Part shown: positions 23,078 through 35,620 of the stretch, in pieces
How the letters are laid out: each line of letters begins with the position of its first letter
Numbering within the stretch: position 1 is the stretch's first letter
NCBI GenBank assembly: GCA_032821775.1
Contig: JAVLRN010000011.1
Location: 744,001 to 808,000, forward strand
Direction: 5' to 3'
DNA from: Sanguinoderma infundibulare
Lineage: Eukaryota; Basidiomycota; Agaricomycetes; Polyporales; Polyporaceae
Length of the DNA stretch: 64,000 bases
Notes under the pieces: generated by a model
Databases searched by the model: none
What the model was told of the DNA's origin: nothing
What the model saw: the letters and a program-made list of their open reading frames with translations, nothing else
Position numbers and translations under genes: made by a program

Positions 23078-26000
23078 ATGCGCGCCCTGTCGCGCCCACT
23101 GTCCACCCATACCGTCTTCTCCCCCATCGAGACGGTAGTCTCCGTCTTCGTCCTCGCCACCCTTGCCTACTTCCACATCCTCTCGGGCATCAAGCACTCC
23201 TCTTTCTTCGCCTCCTCACATCCCCCTGCCCTCCGCCCCGCATTCGCACGTATCGCCAACGGTGAATGGGCCGTGGTTCCCCAACACGAATGGACGGACA
23301 TCCGGAAGCGTCCTGCTGGTAACCTCGACGCGTTGGAGTTGCAACAGGTCGTCTTCACCCTAGATGACAAGGCACAGCCGGTGAGTGCTATCCTTTCACT
23401 GCGCACTCATTTCATACCTTCCGCGCTCCTCCATGCACACTCCCTTCCCTCGCGCATTCGTGTGCATCATCCCGCATGGCGCATATAGACAACGCAGGTA
23501 CTGATACCGGCTCTCATAGGCCGGTCCTCTCGATGCATCCGCTATCTCACACCATTTGGTATCCCACGTCCCTGGACTTTCCGGCAAGACCTATTCGTCT
23601 CTATGCCACAACTCCAATGCTTCCGAGGCCTCTTGCTTCGCCAGCGTTTCTGAACCCGGTTCTGCTCCCGTCCTCACCCTTTCCTTCAAGCCGGGTGCTC
23701 GCGAGGATTGGATCGGTGCTCTCAGAAAGGAGAAGTCTATCATCCTCGATGGTGTAAAGTACGATGTCGATGCCGGCAAACGTCAAGAGAGCATTGGCGA
23801 GATGAAGAGTAGCAAGTGGGTCGCATATGCACTCAGCGCCCTCGTCTTGCGTTTTTGGGAACTTACCAAGGTGTGTGAACCGCTTAATCCGTGGTCGATT
23901 TCCGTGCTCAGCTTTTCAATAGAAAGCCGACTCGCTCGACATCCTCGTGGTCCTAACCGGCTATATTCTCATGCATGTGACGTTCATGAGACTATTCCTG
24001 TCTTCTCGCGCCCTGGGTTCCAACTTCTGGCTTTCTACCGGCATCTTTTCATCTGCCATCGTTTCCTTCCTCTTCACTCTTCCTCTCTGCCGCTCATTGG
24101 ACATTCCTCTCGACCCCATTGCCCTCACCGAGGCCCTGCCCTTCCTCGTCTGTACAGTCGGCTTTGACAAACCACTCCGTCTCGCCCGTGCTGTCTCGGC
24201 CCATCCCCACATGCTCAAGCCGCAGGACGACGGTCGTATGAAGACAGCTGGCGACGTCATCCTCGAAGCGCTCGATCGTGTCGGCAACGTCATTCTTCGC
24301 GACTACGCTCTGGAAATTGCTGTCCTTTTGGTCGGTGTCAACAGCCGCGTAGGTGGTCTCAAGGAGTTCTGTGCCGTTGCTGCTGTCGCCCTCGCTATGG
24401 ACTGTTTGATGACCTTCACGCTGTACACTGCTGTGTTGACCATCATGGTGGAGGTACGTGTCATTGCCATTGCCTTTCCCCTGTCCTGTTCCATAGAGCG
24501 TCGATCGTTACGTGATCGGCGCACGTGATTCAGTCTCTCCTGTTCCCATTCACTCCGCGGGCAGGGATGTTATACACCCTCTTCCGCTGTACCCATGGAC
24601 TTGGTTCTGATGCTAGTACTCCAGGTTCGTCGCATCAAGAAGGTTCGTGACATGACGAAGGCTCGGTCACGTTCCAGTTCCATTACGGCCATCACAGCAA
24701 ATGGTACGGCGGTTCGAGGGGTTCTGTCTCGGACTAGCAGCAAGCAGAACGTCGCTGCAACGGAGACACCGAAGAACCTGCGCCAGCGGGCAACAGACTC
24801 TGCCATTGGCGTCAAGGGTTCGTTCTTGAAGGATGGCGGCAGGTTAAAGGAGGCGGAGGAGAACCCCATGGCGAGGTTGAAGCTACTCCTGGTGCGTTAA
24901 GAACTTTTGAAGCTCTGTTTGGCTCTGACGCCATAGGGCTACGTAGATTGCTTCTTTCCTCACCCTCCACATACTGAACTTCTGCACGACGCTCACCCCC
25001 GCTACCACGAATGCTCGTCACCAAAGGCACCCGCTTCGCAATGTTGCCGAGGTTGTCCCCACTCCCCGTGTCGACATCACTAGCCCCGCTATTGCGACTG
25101 TGCTATCTACCCTTTCGGCGACGACGTTCCCAGTTGAGGGCATCGAGCCAGTTCAACTCGTCGTCAAGGTCGCTCCTCCTGTTTACCTCCGTGCCATGCC
25201 CACTGTGTCTACACCCAACACCAACACCGGTGAGGCTATCGAGAACTTCATGTCCTCATGGAGCTCGCTTGTTGGTGACCCGGTGTTCTCGAAGTGGATC
25301 GTTGCCCTCCTGGCAGCCAGCGTTGCACTCAACGGGTATCTGCTCAAGGGTATTGCAGCTGGTTCTGGTCTTGCGGCCATGCGTGCTGTCCGTAGCCAAG
25401 GTGTTCGCTTCCGCTCTCGAGCACGCTCCGTTGTCAAGATTGCCGACGAACATGCAGAGGAGCACTCCCCCGCTCCCGTGGCGATTTTTGCCAGCGCTGC
25501 ACCCGCAGTTGAAGCTCCAGCACCTGCACCCGTTTCTGAACCCGAGCCTGCCCGTGCCGCTCGTCCACCATTGTCTGTGCTCAGCCGCCCGCTCAACTTG
25601 GAGAGCGTCGACAGGAAACTCCAGGACGTTCTCCCCATCCGTTCGCCTGCCCCCGTCGAGCCTATTACCCCCGATACTCCCGAGGTTGAGCCTGCTCAAG
25701 TTGAGGTGCGCTCCCTGGCCGAATGTGTCGACATCTTCGAGAATGGTCCTCGCCCTGTGTCCGTCGCGCTCAAGACGTTGAACGATGAGGAGGTCATCCT
25801 GTTGTCCCAGACTGGCAAGATCGCGGCGTACGCCCTCGAGAAGATGCTTGGCGATTTTGATCGGGCTGTCCGCATCCGTCGAGCCCTCATTTGTAAGTTA
25901 CCGTCCTTAATCTTGTGTGCCTGGAGACGAGCCTAACCTAACGCGTGTCAGCCCGTGCTTCGCGAACCAAGACTCTCGAGAACTCGCTCGTCCCCATGAA

Positions 26001-27256
26001 GCACTTCGACTATGCTCGTGTCATGGGCGCGTGCTGCGAGAACGTCATCGGCTTCATGCCCCTTCCTCTCGGCATTGCCGGCCCGCTGAAGATCGACGGT
26101 CTCATGTACCCCATCCCGATGGCTACCGCCGAGGGCACTCTCGTTGCGTCGACGTCTCGTGGCTGCAAGGCACTCAATGCGGGTGGAGGCGTCACCACCG
26201 TCCTCACTGCCGACGGCATGACCCGCGGTCCGGCCATCGACTTCCCAACGATCGTTCGCGCTGCTGAGGCCAAGGCGTGGATCGAGTCCGAGGACGGCTA
26301 CGCGACGATCAAGGACGCCTTCAATTCGACGTCGCGCTTCGCGAAGCTCCAGAAGATCAAGTGCGCAATGGCCGGCCGCACGCTCTTCGTCCGATTCGCG
26401 ACGCGCACTGGCGACGCGATGGGCATGAACATGATCTCGAAGGCGACGGAGAAGGCACTCGAGGTTCTCAGCGGCGAATTCCCCGAGATGATCGTCCTCG
26501 CGCTCTCCGGCAACTACTGCACAGACAAGAAGCCGGCGGCGATCAACTGGATCGAGGGTCGCGGCAAGAGCATCGTCGCCGAGGCCGTCATCCCGGGCAA
26601 GATCGTCAAGAGCGTGCTGAAGACGACCGTCGAGAGCTTGTGCAACGTGAACACGAAGAAGAACCTGATCGGCAGCGCGATGGCGGGCTCCGTTGGTGGC
26701 TTCAACGCACACGCGGCGAACATCCTCACTGCTATTTTCCTCGCGACCGGTCAGGACCCCGCGCAGAACGTGGAGAGCTCGAATTGCATGACCCTCATGG
26801 AGCCGTAAGTGTCTGTTTCTTACTGCGAATACAAGCGAGGCTGATGGTGCCTACGACAGAACAAACGGCGGCGAGGACCTCCTCATGACCATCTCGATGC
26901 CTTGTATCGAGGTCGGCACCGTTGGTGGCGGCACGATCCTCGAGCCCCAAGGCGCCGTCCTCGACATGCTCGGCGTCCGCGGTGCGCACCCCACCAACCC
27001 CGGACAGAACGCACAGCAACTCGCTCGCATCATCGCGTCCGCGGTCATGGCCGGCGAGCTCTCGCTCATTTCTGCGCTGGCTGCTGGCCACCTCGTGCGC
27101 GCACACATGGCGCACAACCGCTCGCAGCTCAACACCCCCATGCCCTCGCGACCACAAACGCCAGGGCCCGAGCAGGTGACACACCAACTGCCAACACCGA
27201 GTGCGAGCGACGAGAGGTCGGTGGCGGCGCAAGGGTACGTCGTTGAAGCGAAATGA
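23078..27256 (+). CDS. HMG1: HMG-CoA reductase (EC 1.1.1.34)
   Basis: It reduces HMG-CoA to mevalonate with NADPH, the controlling step of the ergosterol/isoprenoid pathway, in the ER membrane. Seven exons are in phase: 23078-23380, 23520-23870, 23923-24453, 24625-24891, 24947-25892, 25952-26804 and 26860-27256, giving 1215 residues. The N-terminus has a membrane helix ([16 protein letters not shown]). Exon 3 is a sterol-sensing-like multi-helix domain ([28 protein letters not shown]). Exon 5 adds helices ([13 protein letters not shown]) and an Ala/Pro/Glu-rich linker. The catalytic domain carries [40 protein letters not shown] and [11 protein letters not shown], so Glu, Lys, Asp and His of the active site are all present. 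The start fits family N-termini; the ATG follows a CT-rich tract. The 24454-24624 intron is longer than the others (171 nt). The sequence appears fully functional. Confidence 0.96.
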
Positions 27257-27881
27257 GCTCGCTGTCGTCGCTTTCGCTTCTGCTCTGTTAGTCATGGGCT
27301 TCGTGGATGGCCATCGTCACTCGTTGTCATGCTTGCTTGCTGCTCGCTTTGCTTTGGAGGGGATCGTCGTCGTCGTCACAACTCGCTCACCGCGCGAGCG
27401 TTCACACTTTCTCTGATCTATGTATTTATATCCACCCCGCACTCGCCACGTCCCTTCGCACATTACACCCCCGCCGTTACTCCTCGTCGCCCTCTGCTTG
27501 CGCTTGCTCCCCCAATCTGACTAACTCTCGTCTCGGCCCACCGCACCACACCCCACAGTTGACGATCGGATTGCATTATATAACATATTCGTTTTTTTAC
27601 CCATACGCAACTACCTCTTAGTCGGTACTTATTACCTCATTGTACTAGCACTTGCCAACCATGAATGCAACGGATAGATTTTGCTCGTTGAGAACGAGCG
27701 CGAGAAGACAATCGTGGTTGGTGTGCTTGCGCGTTGTCTCTGCTTTTTAGTCGGATTTGTAGAGTCGTCGGCCAGTGGGTGGCAAGGAGATCTATCTAGT
27801 CATACAAGCTGTATAGTTTGTGTCTATGTAGATGTTACACGTCTTGGTCTTGGTCAGATTGGTGAGGTATCGTCTGACGGG
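27257..27881. other. Intergenic region between convergent genes
   Basis: About 625 bp hold the 3' flanks of HMG-CoA reductase (+) and the dehydrogenase (-). There are T-rich stretches (around 27590) but no gene. Confidence 0.5.
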
Positions 27882-29286
27882 TCAGCGCGAAGTGTTGAGC
27901 TCGGCGGGCATCTCTTTTCCGAAGAGGCCGCCGAGGAGGTTGTTGGCCGCCAAAGTGGCCATCCCCAAACGCGTTTCGTTGGTCGCGCTGCCGATGTGAG
28001 GCAGGACAATGCACCTTGTATGGCCCGTAGGATCAGCGCTGAAGCCTCGGATGTCTGGGATTGAACGTGGCACTCACCTGGGAGCTTTCACGAGCGGATG
28101 GTCGAGGCCGACTTTGGGCTCGCCCTCGACGACGTCGATCCCGGCGCCGTACAGCCAGCGTTCGTGGAGGGCCTTGGCGAGCGCGTCCGAGTCGACGAGG
28201 GTGCCCCTCGCGGTGTTGACGAGCACGGCGGTCTTCTTCATCTTGCGCAGGAACTCCTCGTTCACGACGTGGTATGTCGCCGGCCCGCCGGGGGCGAGGA
28301 CGAAGACGACGTCGCTCTCGCGCGCGAGCTCGGCGAGCTCCACGCGCCGCACCTCTCGCACGCCGAACTTGGTCGCGAGGGAGGCGTCGGCGGCGGGGTC
28401 TGGAGGGGTGTTGGCGTTGCCGGTGTAGAGGCAGCGCTGGAAGCCGAAGGGGACGAGCCGGGCGAGGGTCGCTTGGGCGATGCGCCCGAAGCCGATGAAG
28501 CCGGCCGTGCGCTGGGGCGAGGACGCGGAGGTGGAGGAGAGCTGGGGACCGCAGAAGGAGAAGGGGGACCAGACGAAGTTGGGCCACTGGAGGGGGCGAG
28601 AGAGAGCGTGAGTTGCTTTTCTTTTCTAGACATGGACAGAAGTGTTTGAAGATAGAGGAGGGAAACGTGGATGTACCTGGCCGCACTGGACGATGGCGGT
28701 GGTCTCTTTGGCGTTCCGGCCGGCCATGAGGGCGAGCATGACGGAGAGGTCCGCGACGGCGTCGGTGAGGACGTCGGGGGTGTACCCGAAGCGGACGCCG
28801 CGCGTCAGGAGGGCCTTCAGATCGGCGTGCTCTGTGAAGACGGTGGTGTGGCGATCCGTGAGCGTTCGTGGGGTGCCAGTGTCGGAGAACGGCGATAGTG
28901 CTCACCGTAGCCGACGGACATTGTCGATACGACACGCAGCTTCGGGCCCGCCGCGTCCAGAAGCTCCTCGTCCACCTGGGAAAGAGGACATGGTCGCCAA
29001 CTCGACTGTTAGAGCTCACGCATATGACGCTCTGGGGCGTGAAAGGGATACCTTTTCCGACAACATGACTAGGATTCCGGAGGCACCTCGTGCGTTCTCG
29101 AGCAGCCATTTCCGCTCGCAGGCGGTGTCGTGCGGCCACACCACGACCTAGGATGATGTCAGTGAGCGAGCTCAGTGCGGCTTTGCGTGACTTAGAACTC
29201 ACATCCAGCTGGGCGTTATTTGAGAGGAGCGGCATGACATCTGGTCCGAGGTCGCGAGATACGACTACCTTTAGTTTTTCAGACAT
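27882..29286 (-). CDS. D-isomer-specific 2-hydroxyacid dehydrogenase (glyoxylate/hydroxypyruvate reductase-like)
   Basis: It is an NAD(P)H-dependent 2-ketoacid reductase, closest in motif style to GRHPR. Six exons are in phase on the minus strand: 29286-29203, 29147-29052, 28975-28906, 28831-28677, 28586-28078 and 28014-27882, giving 348 residues. The N-terminus is [16 protein letters not shown]. Then come the substrate-domain segment [14 protein letters not shown], the Rossmann motif [18 protein letters not shown] (GxGxxA), [10 protein letters not shown] (catalytic Arg), DVVEGEP (Glu) and [12 protein letters not shown] (His). All catalytic residues are present. There is no peroxisomal or mitochondrial signal that I can assert; the C-terminus AELNTSR is not a PTS1. 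Substrate preference (glyoxylate, hydroxypyruvate or another ketoacid) cannot be read from sequence alone. It converges on HMG-CoA reductase with no evident functional link. Confidence 0.93.
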
Positions 29287-29815
29287 CGTGTGCGCGCTGA
29301 GGTGTGAGACGACGGATTCCAGTCGCTTTGCGGGCGTCGACGCGAGATGGGCTGATGGCAAGGCAGGGATCATGCCCGTCGTCGGAGTGCACGCTGACAG
29401 AGGTGGTCATGGCGGTATATATTGGAGATGTACCCGGCCCGGTGGGAGGGAGTGCTTCCAGTCCGGGCCGTGTGCGGAACACTGCCACGGCTTTGTTGCA
29501 AGCCGCGTTGGAGACCTTCACTCATCCAACCACCAGTTCTCCCCTTTGGCCTTTCATTTCGGTGTAAAGTTTGACTTTATTCAACACTGAGCAGCATAGC
29601 AACGCCAACAATGTGTTATCCTCGGGCTTCAATCATTGGCTCGAAATAGCGGAATACCGTATGGCCACCCAACGAAGACTCCCTTCGTTCTTCAAGCTTC
29701 AAACACCGACATTGACCCTCATTAATCATTTGTCCTATGTGATTCGCTTACCGTATCATATATATACCCCCTCTTGCTCTAGAAGTGGCCCGTTCTGGTA
29801 TCCGCAACTTCGCTT
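29287..29815. other. Divergent promoter region
   Basis: It lies between the dehydrogenase start and the F-box-like gene. An ATATATATA element at 29758-29766 lies about 50 bp before the ATG at 29816. Confidence 0.5.
29758..29766 (+). promoter_or_regulatory. TATA box of the F-box-like gene
   Basis: ATATATATA followed by CCCCCTC sits about 50 bp upstream of the chosen start codon. Confidence 0.5.
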
Positions 29816-31770
29816 ATGGCGCTTCGACTCCTCAACCACCACTTCGGCGCCGATAGGCTGCCCACCGAACTGTGGAACCATGTCTTTGGCGAGCTTCCCT
29901 ACACAGAAATGCTCCGATGTCAGCTAGTAAGTGCTCCCATGTTCTCTCTATCCAACGTCAACCACAATGCTAATGCTGTATTCAGCTTAGTCGGAGGTTC
30001 CGGACGATCATCCGGTCCATGCTCGAGGTCTACCGAGTGTGGTTGAGAGCTCTTGCACTCGTGAACGTCGAGACTTCTCAAATACCACTCAACGAGCGCA
30101 AGAGGATGTTGCTTCGGTATCACCGCGCCTGGGAGAAGCTCTCCCCCGACGGGCGTTTGCCTCCCCAAGGCCGGTTCTATTGTCCGATCTCGACTCATCT
30201 TCCCCACGCTCAACCACCGCCTCTCATTCTCGAAAGCGGTTGGGTCGTCTTGTCGGACTACAAACAGGGGCTGGTGTTTACGAAGCTCCCGACGATATCC
30301 AGCGTCGACATACCGCCATCCCACAACGGCTGGTTCTTCAAGAAACAGCTCAGTCATTCCCAACTTCCGCATGCGATCAGCTACCGATTCGACCCGTCCC
30401 AGGATCTCTTGGTGTTCCTCGGCACGAGTGCGCCGCAGCGACATCCGTAAGCCTCTGTTTCAGTGCCCTTCAGCCAAGTACTCACCCGTCCGGATTCTGC
30501 AGGGACCTCTTTGTTCTGTCGATGTCTACTGGGAGGCCGCACCCGCTTGCCAAGGAGCCCATCTTCGATGCCGGAATCGGGCCGATGGAAGAGATCAACA
30601 GTTTCCGAGTGCACAAAGACTTGGTCGCCATCCTTGCCGGAGCGGACCACGAGCGGGTGCTGCAGGTTTGGAACTGGAAGACCGGCGTCGTTCTCTTGGT
30701 ACGATGCTCATCCATCCCATCCCATCCCATCCCACAAGTGCTCCCGCACTGACCTTCCTCCGTTTCTTGCCTGCAGACCGAGGAGAACTTCGACGCATGG
30801 GGCGACCTCGTCACCTTCGTCGGCGATAGGACGCTGCTGCTCGTGCAAGAGTACTCCCTCCACCTCTTCGTGTTCACCGACGACGACGACGACGTCCACT
30901 CGTGCGACCTCAAGCTCCCCCGCTTCCACCCGCACGCGACCCAGCAGCTCTGGACGACCGTCTCCCAGCCGTTCAACAACGCCCCCGAGCCCGGGCGCGC
31001 CTTCACGACCGACCCGGACCACGAGCTCGTCGTCATCAACATGGTCCGCGGCGTCGAAGGCGGCCCCCGGCGCTCCCTCCTCCTCGCCATCCGCCTCTGC
31101 GGCCTGCTCGAGCAGGTCCGCCGGCTGCTCGAGCACCCCAGCGACCCCTCCGGCTCCGACCTCGACGACGCGTGCCTCGTCGTCGAGTGGGCCGAGTGGG
31201 GCCCGCAGAGCTCCCGCTTCGTCGTCGTGCCCGAGACCTGGGAGGCGCCCTCGACGTTCGGCCGGCGCTGCGTGCTCTCGTACTACAACGCGCAGCGCGC
31301 GCCCGAGCTCGCGCTCTTCGAGTTCGGCGTCGGGACGGAGAAGGTGACGATGGGCGCCAAGACGTACGAGACGTCCCCCGAGTGGGCCGTCTCCGTTCTG
31401 CCCGCTCCGGTCGGCATGGACATGCGGTTGTACTTTGAGGACGTGACGTGGGTGGAGACACAGCTCCCGTTCCGGATGCGGCGCAAAGTGGTGCATGGGC
31501 CGCCCTCGCAGAAGCTGATCGGCGCGACGTTGTGGGAGGACGGCATCATTCTCCAGGTGGGTGTTTGACTACGCCTCCTCTCCCTGGTCTGTATCGCTGA
31601 ATGCTTATGGGCTTGGGTAGTCGTCCTTCAAGCAACAGTGCGACTACGTATCGATGCCGTTGTATGTGCCCCCAGTTCGCACGCCGAACCCATTTCCTTC
31701 CGGGCCGCCTCCGCCTCCGCCTCGCCCTCCGCCCGCCGCTGCTCCTTTCACAGGGCCCTCAGGTTCCTGA
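29816..31770 (+). CDS. F-box-like protein with a C-terminal propeller-like region
   Basis: It is probably a substrate adaptor of an SCF ubiquitin ligase. Five exons are in phase: 29816-29926, 29986-30446, 30503-30698, 30777-31556 and 31621-31770, giving 565 residues. The first 50 residues read DRLPTELWNHVFGELPY...MLRCQLLSRRFRTI, the usual F-box pattern of basidiomycete proteins (L-P-x-E-L/I-W, then L-x-x-C-x-L-x-S-R-x-F). The rest alternates short beta-like segments (LILESGWVVLSDYKQGLVF, LVAILAGADHERVLQVWNW, LVTFVGDRTLLLVQEY), suggesting a repeat or propeller fold, but no WD signature is clear. The end is Pro-rich. Exon 4 is very GC-rich, which produces long spurious frames on other strands. 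The intron at 30699-30776 contains a CCCAT microsatellite. The specific target is unknown. Confidence 0.8.
30711..30734. repeat. (CCCAT)n microsatellite within an intron
   Basis: Four to five tandem CATCC units lie inside the third intron of the F-box-like gene, between donor and branch site. It is a likely length-variable marker. Confidence 0.7.
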
Positions 31771-32031
31771 GCTCCGTTACGTTTATTGCCCTGCTTCGGA
31801 CTGGACTTGGACTTTCGTTACGGACCGCCATACCTTACACGTTCGTTTAATTACGATCAACTATGCCTATCTGATTATTGAAGAAACATGTTCGACGCTA
31901 TGATAAATACTGTACGCTGTCACAACCATATGCCATGTATCATTGTATGCTACACGAATCTTGTATGCTTAATTATGCAGTGCACGGTCATGCTTCCTAA
32001 AGTACACACCAACAACTCGGCACTCTCCCTG

Positions 32032-35000
32032 TCAGCTAGCAACAGGACTAGAAGGTCGAGTAGACGACGAAGACGACGAGGCAGTCGGGGAGGGAGCTTC
32101 ATACTTGTCTCCCAAAGGCATGAAGCGGAGACCGTCCAGAGACAACTTCAGGTCGTCATCCCCAGGATCGCGCAGCGAGCCCTCAGAGGACGTTCGAGGG
32201 AGGCGCTCGGGACGATGTCCGGGAGTGTGGGATGGGGGCGGCTCCGATTGCGCGCGGACAGTATGGCGGCCGTCCTCCTGCGATTCCCCCTCCTCCTGCG
32301 GCTGCTCGTCCCAGTGATCCAGGACGGCACGCAGCCCGCGAGAACTGAAGCGCCCGCGTGGCTTCCGCTCCTTCTCGACGATGGTGGCGAGCGCGTCTCG
32401 CTCCGTGAGCACCACCAGGGCCTTCTCAGCCGACGTGACGAGTCGTTTCAGCGAGCCTAGATGGCGGGTTATGTCAGCACTAGCACCGAGAGATGAGGAA
32501 TGGCGCAAGGGTTGAACGTACGTTCGAGACTGAGCATGAACAACGTCTAAGTTGGGGGCGGGCCCGTCAATTTACACATCACGCTCAGCAGGAGGCGCAG
32601 ACGACGTACCTTCCTCGCGTCCTCGTCCTGCAAGATCTCCGTCTTCAGCCTCTCGTTGATGCCCTCCATCGATCCGAGCTCGTCCAGGAGCTTTTTCATG
32701 TCCGGCGGCAGCTTCCGCTTCCCGACGTTGACGTCGTCCTCCTCAGGCGCATCGATCGAGCTCCCGGAAAGGAAGAACTGCATGTCGTCGCGGAACGTCC
32801 GTGCGCTGCGGATGATCTCGCACGGGAGCACTTCGAGCGCGCGCTGCACCTCCTCCTGGGCCTCCCGTAGGCGGACAGTGGGCGTCGCCCTCGCCCGATT
32901 GCGGAGAGTAGACTTGCCTGACCTGGCGGTTCCGGTGTTGCCCTTCGTGTCGTCAAAGACAGAGGCTGGACGCTTGTCCAGGATGTCCTTGTTGGCCTTG
33001 CGATACTTCTTTACCGCCTTGTCGAAGACGCGGGAGTGGAGGGCGCTCTTGTATTTGGACGAACCCGCTTCCTGCAAGACTACGCAGGGAAATTAGAATG
33101 ACGCACGCGATGACTGATCGAGTGTGCTTACCGGAGACGAGAATCGTTAGCGTACCGACACCAAACAGAGCCCAAAAGACGAATATGGTGCGACCTGCGG
33201 GAGACTCGGGAGCATAATCGCCGTATCCGGTCGTACTGAAGGCAATGAAACCTGCGAAGACACAATGGGTTCAGCGATTCTAGGATAGCGAAGGTGACGA
33301 TTCTTACAGAAGTATATGGCAATTCCATACGTCCATCCTTCCGTAGCACAAAAGATGCCAGCGCCAACCTACGCACACAAGTCGATCTTAGTGAACAACA
33401 GGATGCGCTGCGATTGGGAATGGACGTACCGTCCAGAACAGGAAGAAGAGCGTCCACACGATTATAAACTGTCGAGGCGGTCATGAGGCTCCGCGCAGTA
33501 GTTTCCCAAGCGAGACGAAGCACCGACCTTCGCCCAGTACGCCTTCTGCTCCTCCTGCTGCATTTCCTCCTGGAGCTTCATATACGACCACCCCTTGCGC
33601 TGGTTTGCACCCCGCGCGAACTCCTTCAGCCACTTCGTTGCAGGATGCTGCTTGATGTCCGCGTACGAGCCCAGGCGGGATGGCCCCGGACGCCGCCCCT
33701 CCTGCGATGGATTGTGCGACGGAGGTTTATGGGGGTGCGCGGTATTCGCCTCCTGGACATAGGTGCTGTGCGAGTATGCCGGGGGCTGCATGTGGTGTCC
33801 AGACACGGCGAGCGCGAACTTGGTGAGCATTGCGGACATCCGTCCGACCTGCGCCTGCGTCGGCGTCTCCGGGTGCTCGACCCACCCTCTGGAGATCGCG
33901 TCGTGGAAGACGGTCGCGCGAGTCTGTGCATGGACGGCGTCGACGAGGTGCGCTCCGCCTTCGACCGCCTCCTTCACGTTGTGTGCTGCTGAGGCGATCG
34001 CAGTCGCGTCGGGCGGGGTAGGGTGGTGCAGCTCGTCGCGGCGCGCGCCCAGGTCGCAGAACAGCTCCAGAGGTACGCCCGCCTCGAGCGCGGCTTCTTC
34101 GAGCTGCGCGTTGCTGAGGGCTTCGATGTTAAGATGGTGCTTACGCCGTTTGGTAGGATGGAGGACCGAGTCCACCGAAGTCATCGTCGCCGTCCTCTTG
34201 ATCTGCGTGCCCACCCGCTGGAAGAAAGGAAGCTTCACGCCCGTGTCCAAGCCGAGGACGCGGATCGCGCCTTTGTCCTCCGCCTCTGCGTCAGGCACCA
34301 TGATGGGCTCCCCTTTCTCGCGGAGGCGGAATTCGACCGCGCGCCGCCAGCGTGCCTCCCAGCGGCGGAATCGGCGGGCGTCGCGGCGGCGTTCGCGCAT
34401 GTTGCGCACGCGCCGCCTATAGCCGATCTCGAGACCTTCGAGGATGGTCTCGCGACACATCGCGATGGCCACACCGATGGTGATGACGCCGAACGAAATG
34501 AACACGCACGTCCAGACCCTCGTGCCGGCGGTTGTTGGAACGATGTCGCCGAAGCCGATGGTCTCGATGGAGACGACGGTGAAGTAGAGGCCGTTGATGA
34601 AGGTGAGTTCCATGAGGATCGAGCTCACCAAGCCGCAGAATGCGATGTATAGGAAGAGGATCATGACGACGATGACGAGCGCGCGCTGCTTCCGGGTCAG
34701 GCCGCTCCCTGTAAACGGAGATGGCTAGTGAGCAAGCTACAGCGAACGTCCAGGGCGGTCGGCTTACCTCGCTTGGCAAAGTCTGGAGTGCGGACGAAGT
34801 CTACGATCAAAGTGATATTCGTAACACTAGATATGACGGTAGAACAGAGCGTCGACCAGAAGGCTTGACCGTAGGTGAAGCCATCGTCAAAACGATGTTC
34901 AATACCGAAAATCGTGACGGTGATGATATTGATGAGGTCTGTGGCCATGTGAGTAGTCGATGAGGATTGAGACGCAAACGGAGACGCACCGTGGACAGTT

Positions 35001-35620
35001 AGAAAGAGGATACAAAGAAGGGTCACGGTTTTGACCCTCTTTTCTAGGAATCGGAGGATGAGTAGGCCGTTGGCGATGATGACGCAAGTCATGGAGAAGG
35101 CCTGTCCTAGTTCGAGGATGACAGTATTCGGTTGCTCGGCGACGATTTGGTTGTTCTCTGTCTTGATGTACCATTTGTCTGTGAGCCCAGGAATTTCGAG
35201 GAGGATTGAGAAAGGGATGATGATGCCGGCGAGAATGGGAGTCCAGCGGTAATTGGGGACATAGTTATCGAGATCGGCAAGCTCAGCGTCGGACGGCCAG
35301 AAATACTCCTTGGTCCTTTGCCAGAGAGACGGTTTGGTTTTAGAGAGCGCGTCGTCGTCGGAAGTAGTGGGACTCGGAGAGAAAGCGGGGTGGGTGACAC
35401 TGGAGTAGACACGGCGGACGCGACGGTGAGGGGTATTAGATGCAAGAGCGTCCTGGGAACGTTGATCATGATCTTCGTCGGAGCCGTCGTGGTCGAGGTC
35501 GTCGGAGTGACGGAGATCACTCGGAACGGCCTTTTCGGGATCGTAGTCACGGTTCTTGGTATGGCGGCGAATGAAGGCACTGAACATGATTGCGGGTATA
35601 GCGAGAACGAAAAGACCCAT
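32032..35620 (-). CDS. TOK1: TOK-type two-pore outward-rectifying K+ channel
   Basis: It is a plasma-membrane K+ channel of the fungal 8-helix, two-pore class. Exons on the minus strand are 35620-34990, 34938-34768, 34708-33528, 33468-33430, 33368-33308, 33251-33132, 33079-32610, 32546-32522 and 32456-32032, in phase, giving 1040 residues. Helices include YRWTPILAGIIIPFSILLEI, ILELGQAFSMTCVIIANGLL and LVIVVMILFLYIAFCGLV. The first pore is VSIETIGFGDIVP. After a very long charged cytoplasmic loop (about 330 residues) comes the second, FSTTGYGDYAPE, with VFWALFGVGTLTILVS. The C-tail is acidic and Ser-rich. Both selectivity filters (GFGD, GYGD) are intact. The start is uncertain: ATG 35620 opens with a hydrophobic segment, and the frame remains open upstream to an acceptor-like CTAG at about 35699, so an upstream exon is possible. 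The loop is longer than in yeast Tok1. Confidence 0.93.

Noticed and set aside
28033..29373. 446-codon minus-strand frame across the dehydrogenase locus
   Set aside because: It is a shifted frame over real exons and introns; its translation is Arg/Pro-rich, while the spliced model gives an intact catalytic protein.
30463..31347. Ser/Thr-rich 294-codon plus-strand frame and antisense frames within 30708-31496
   Set aside because: Shadow frames of the GC-rich fourth exon of the F-box-like gene; simple-composition translations.
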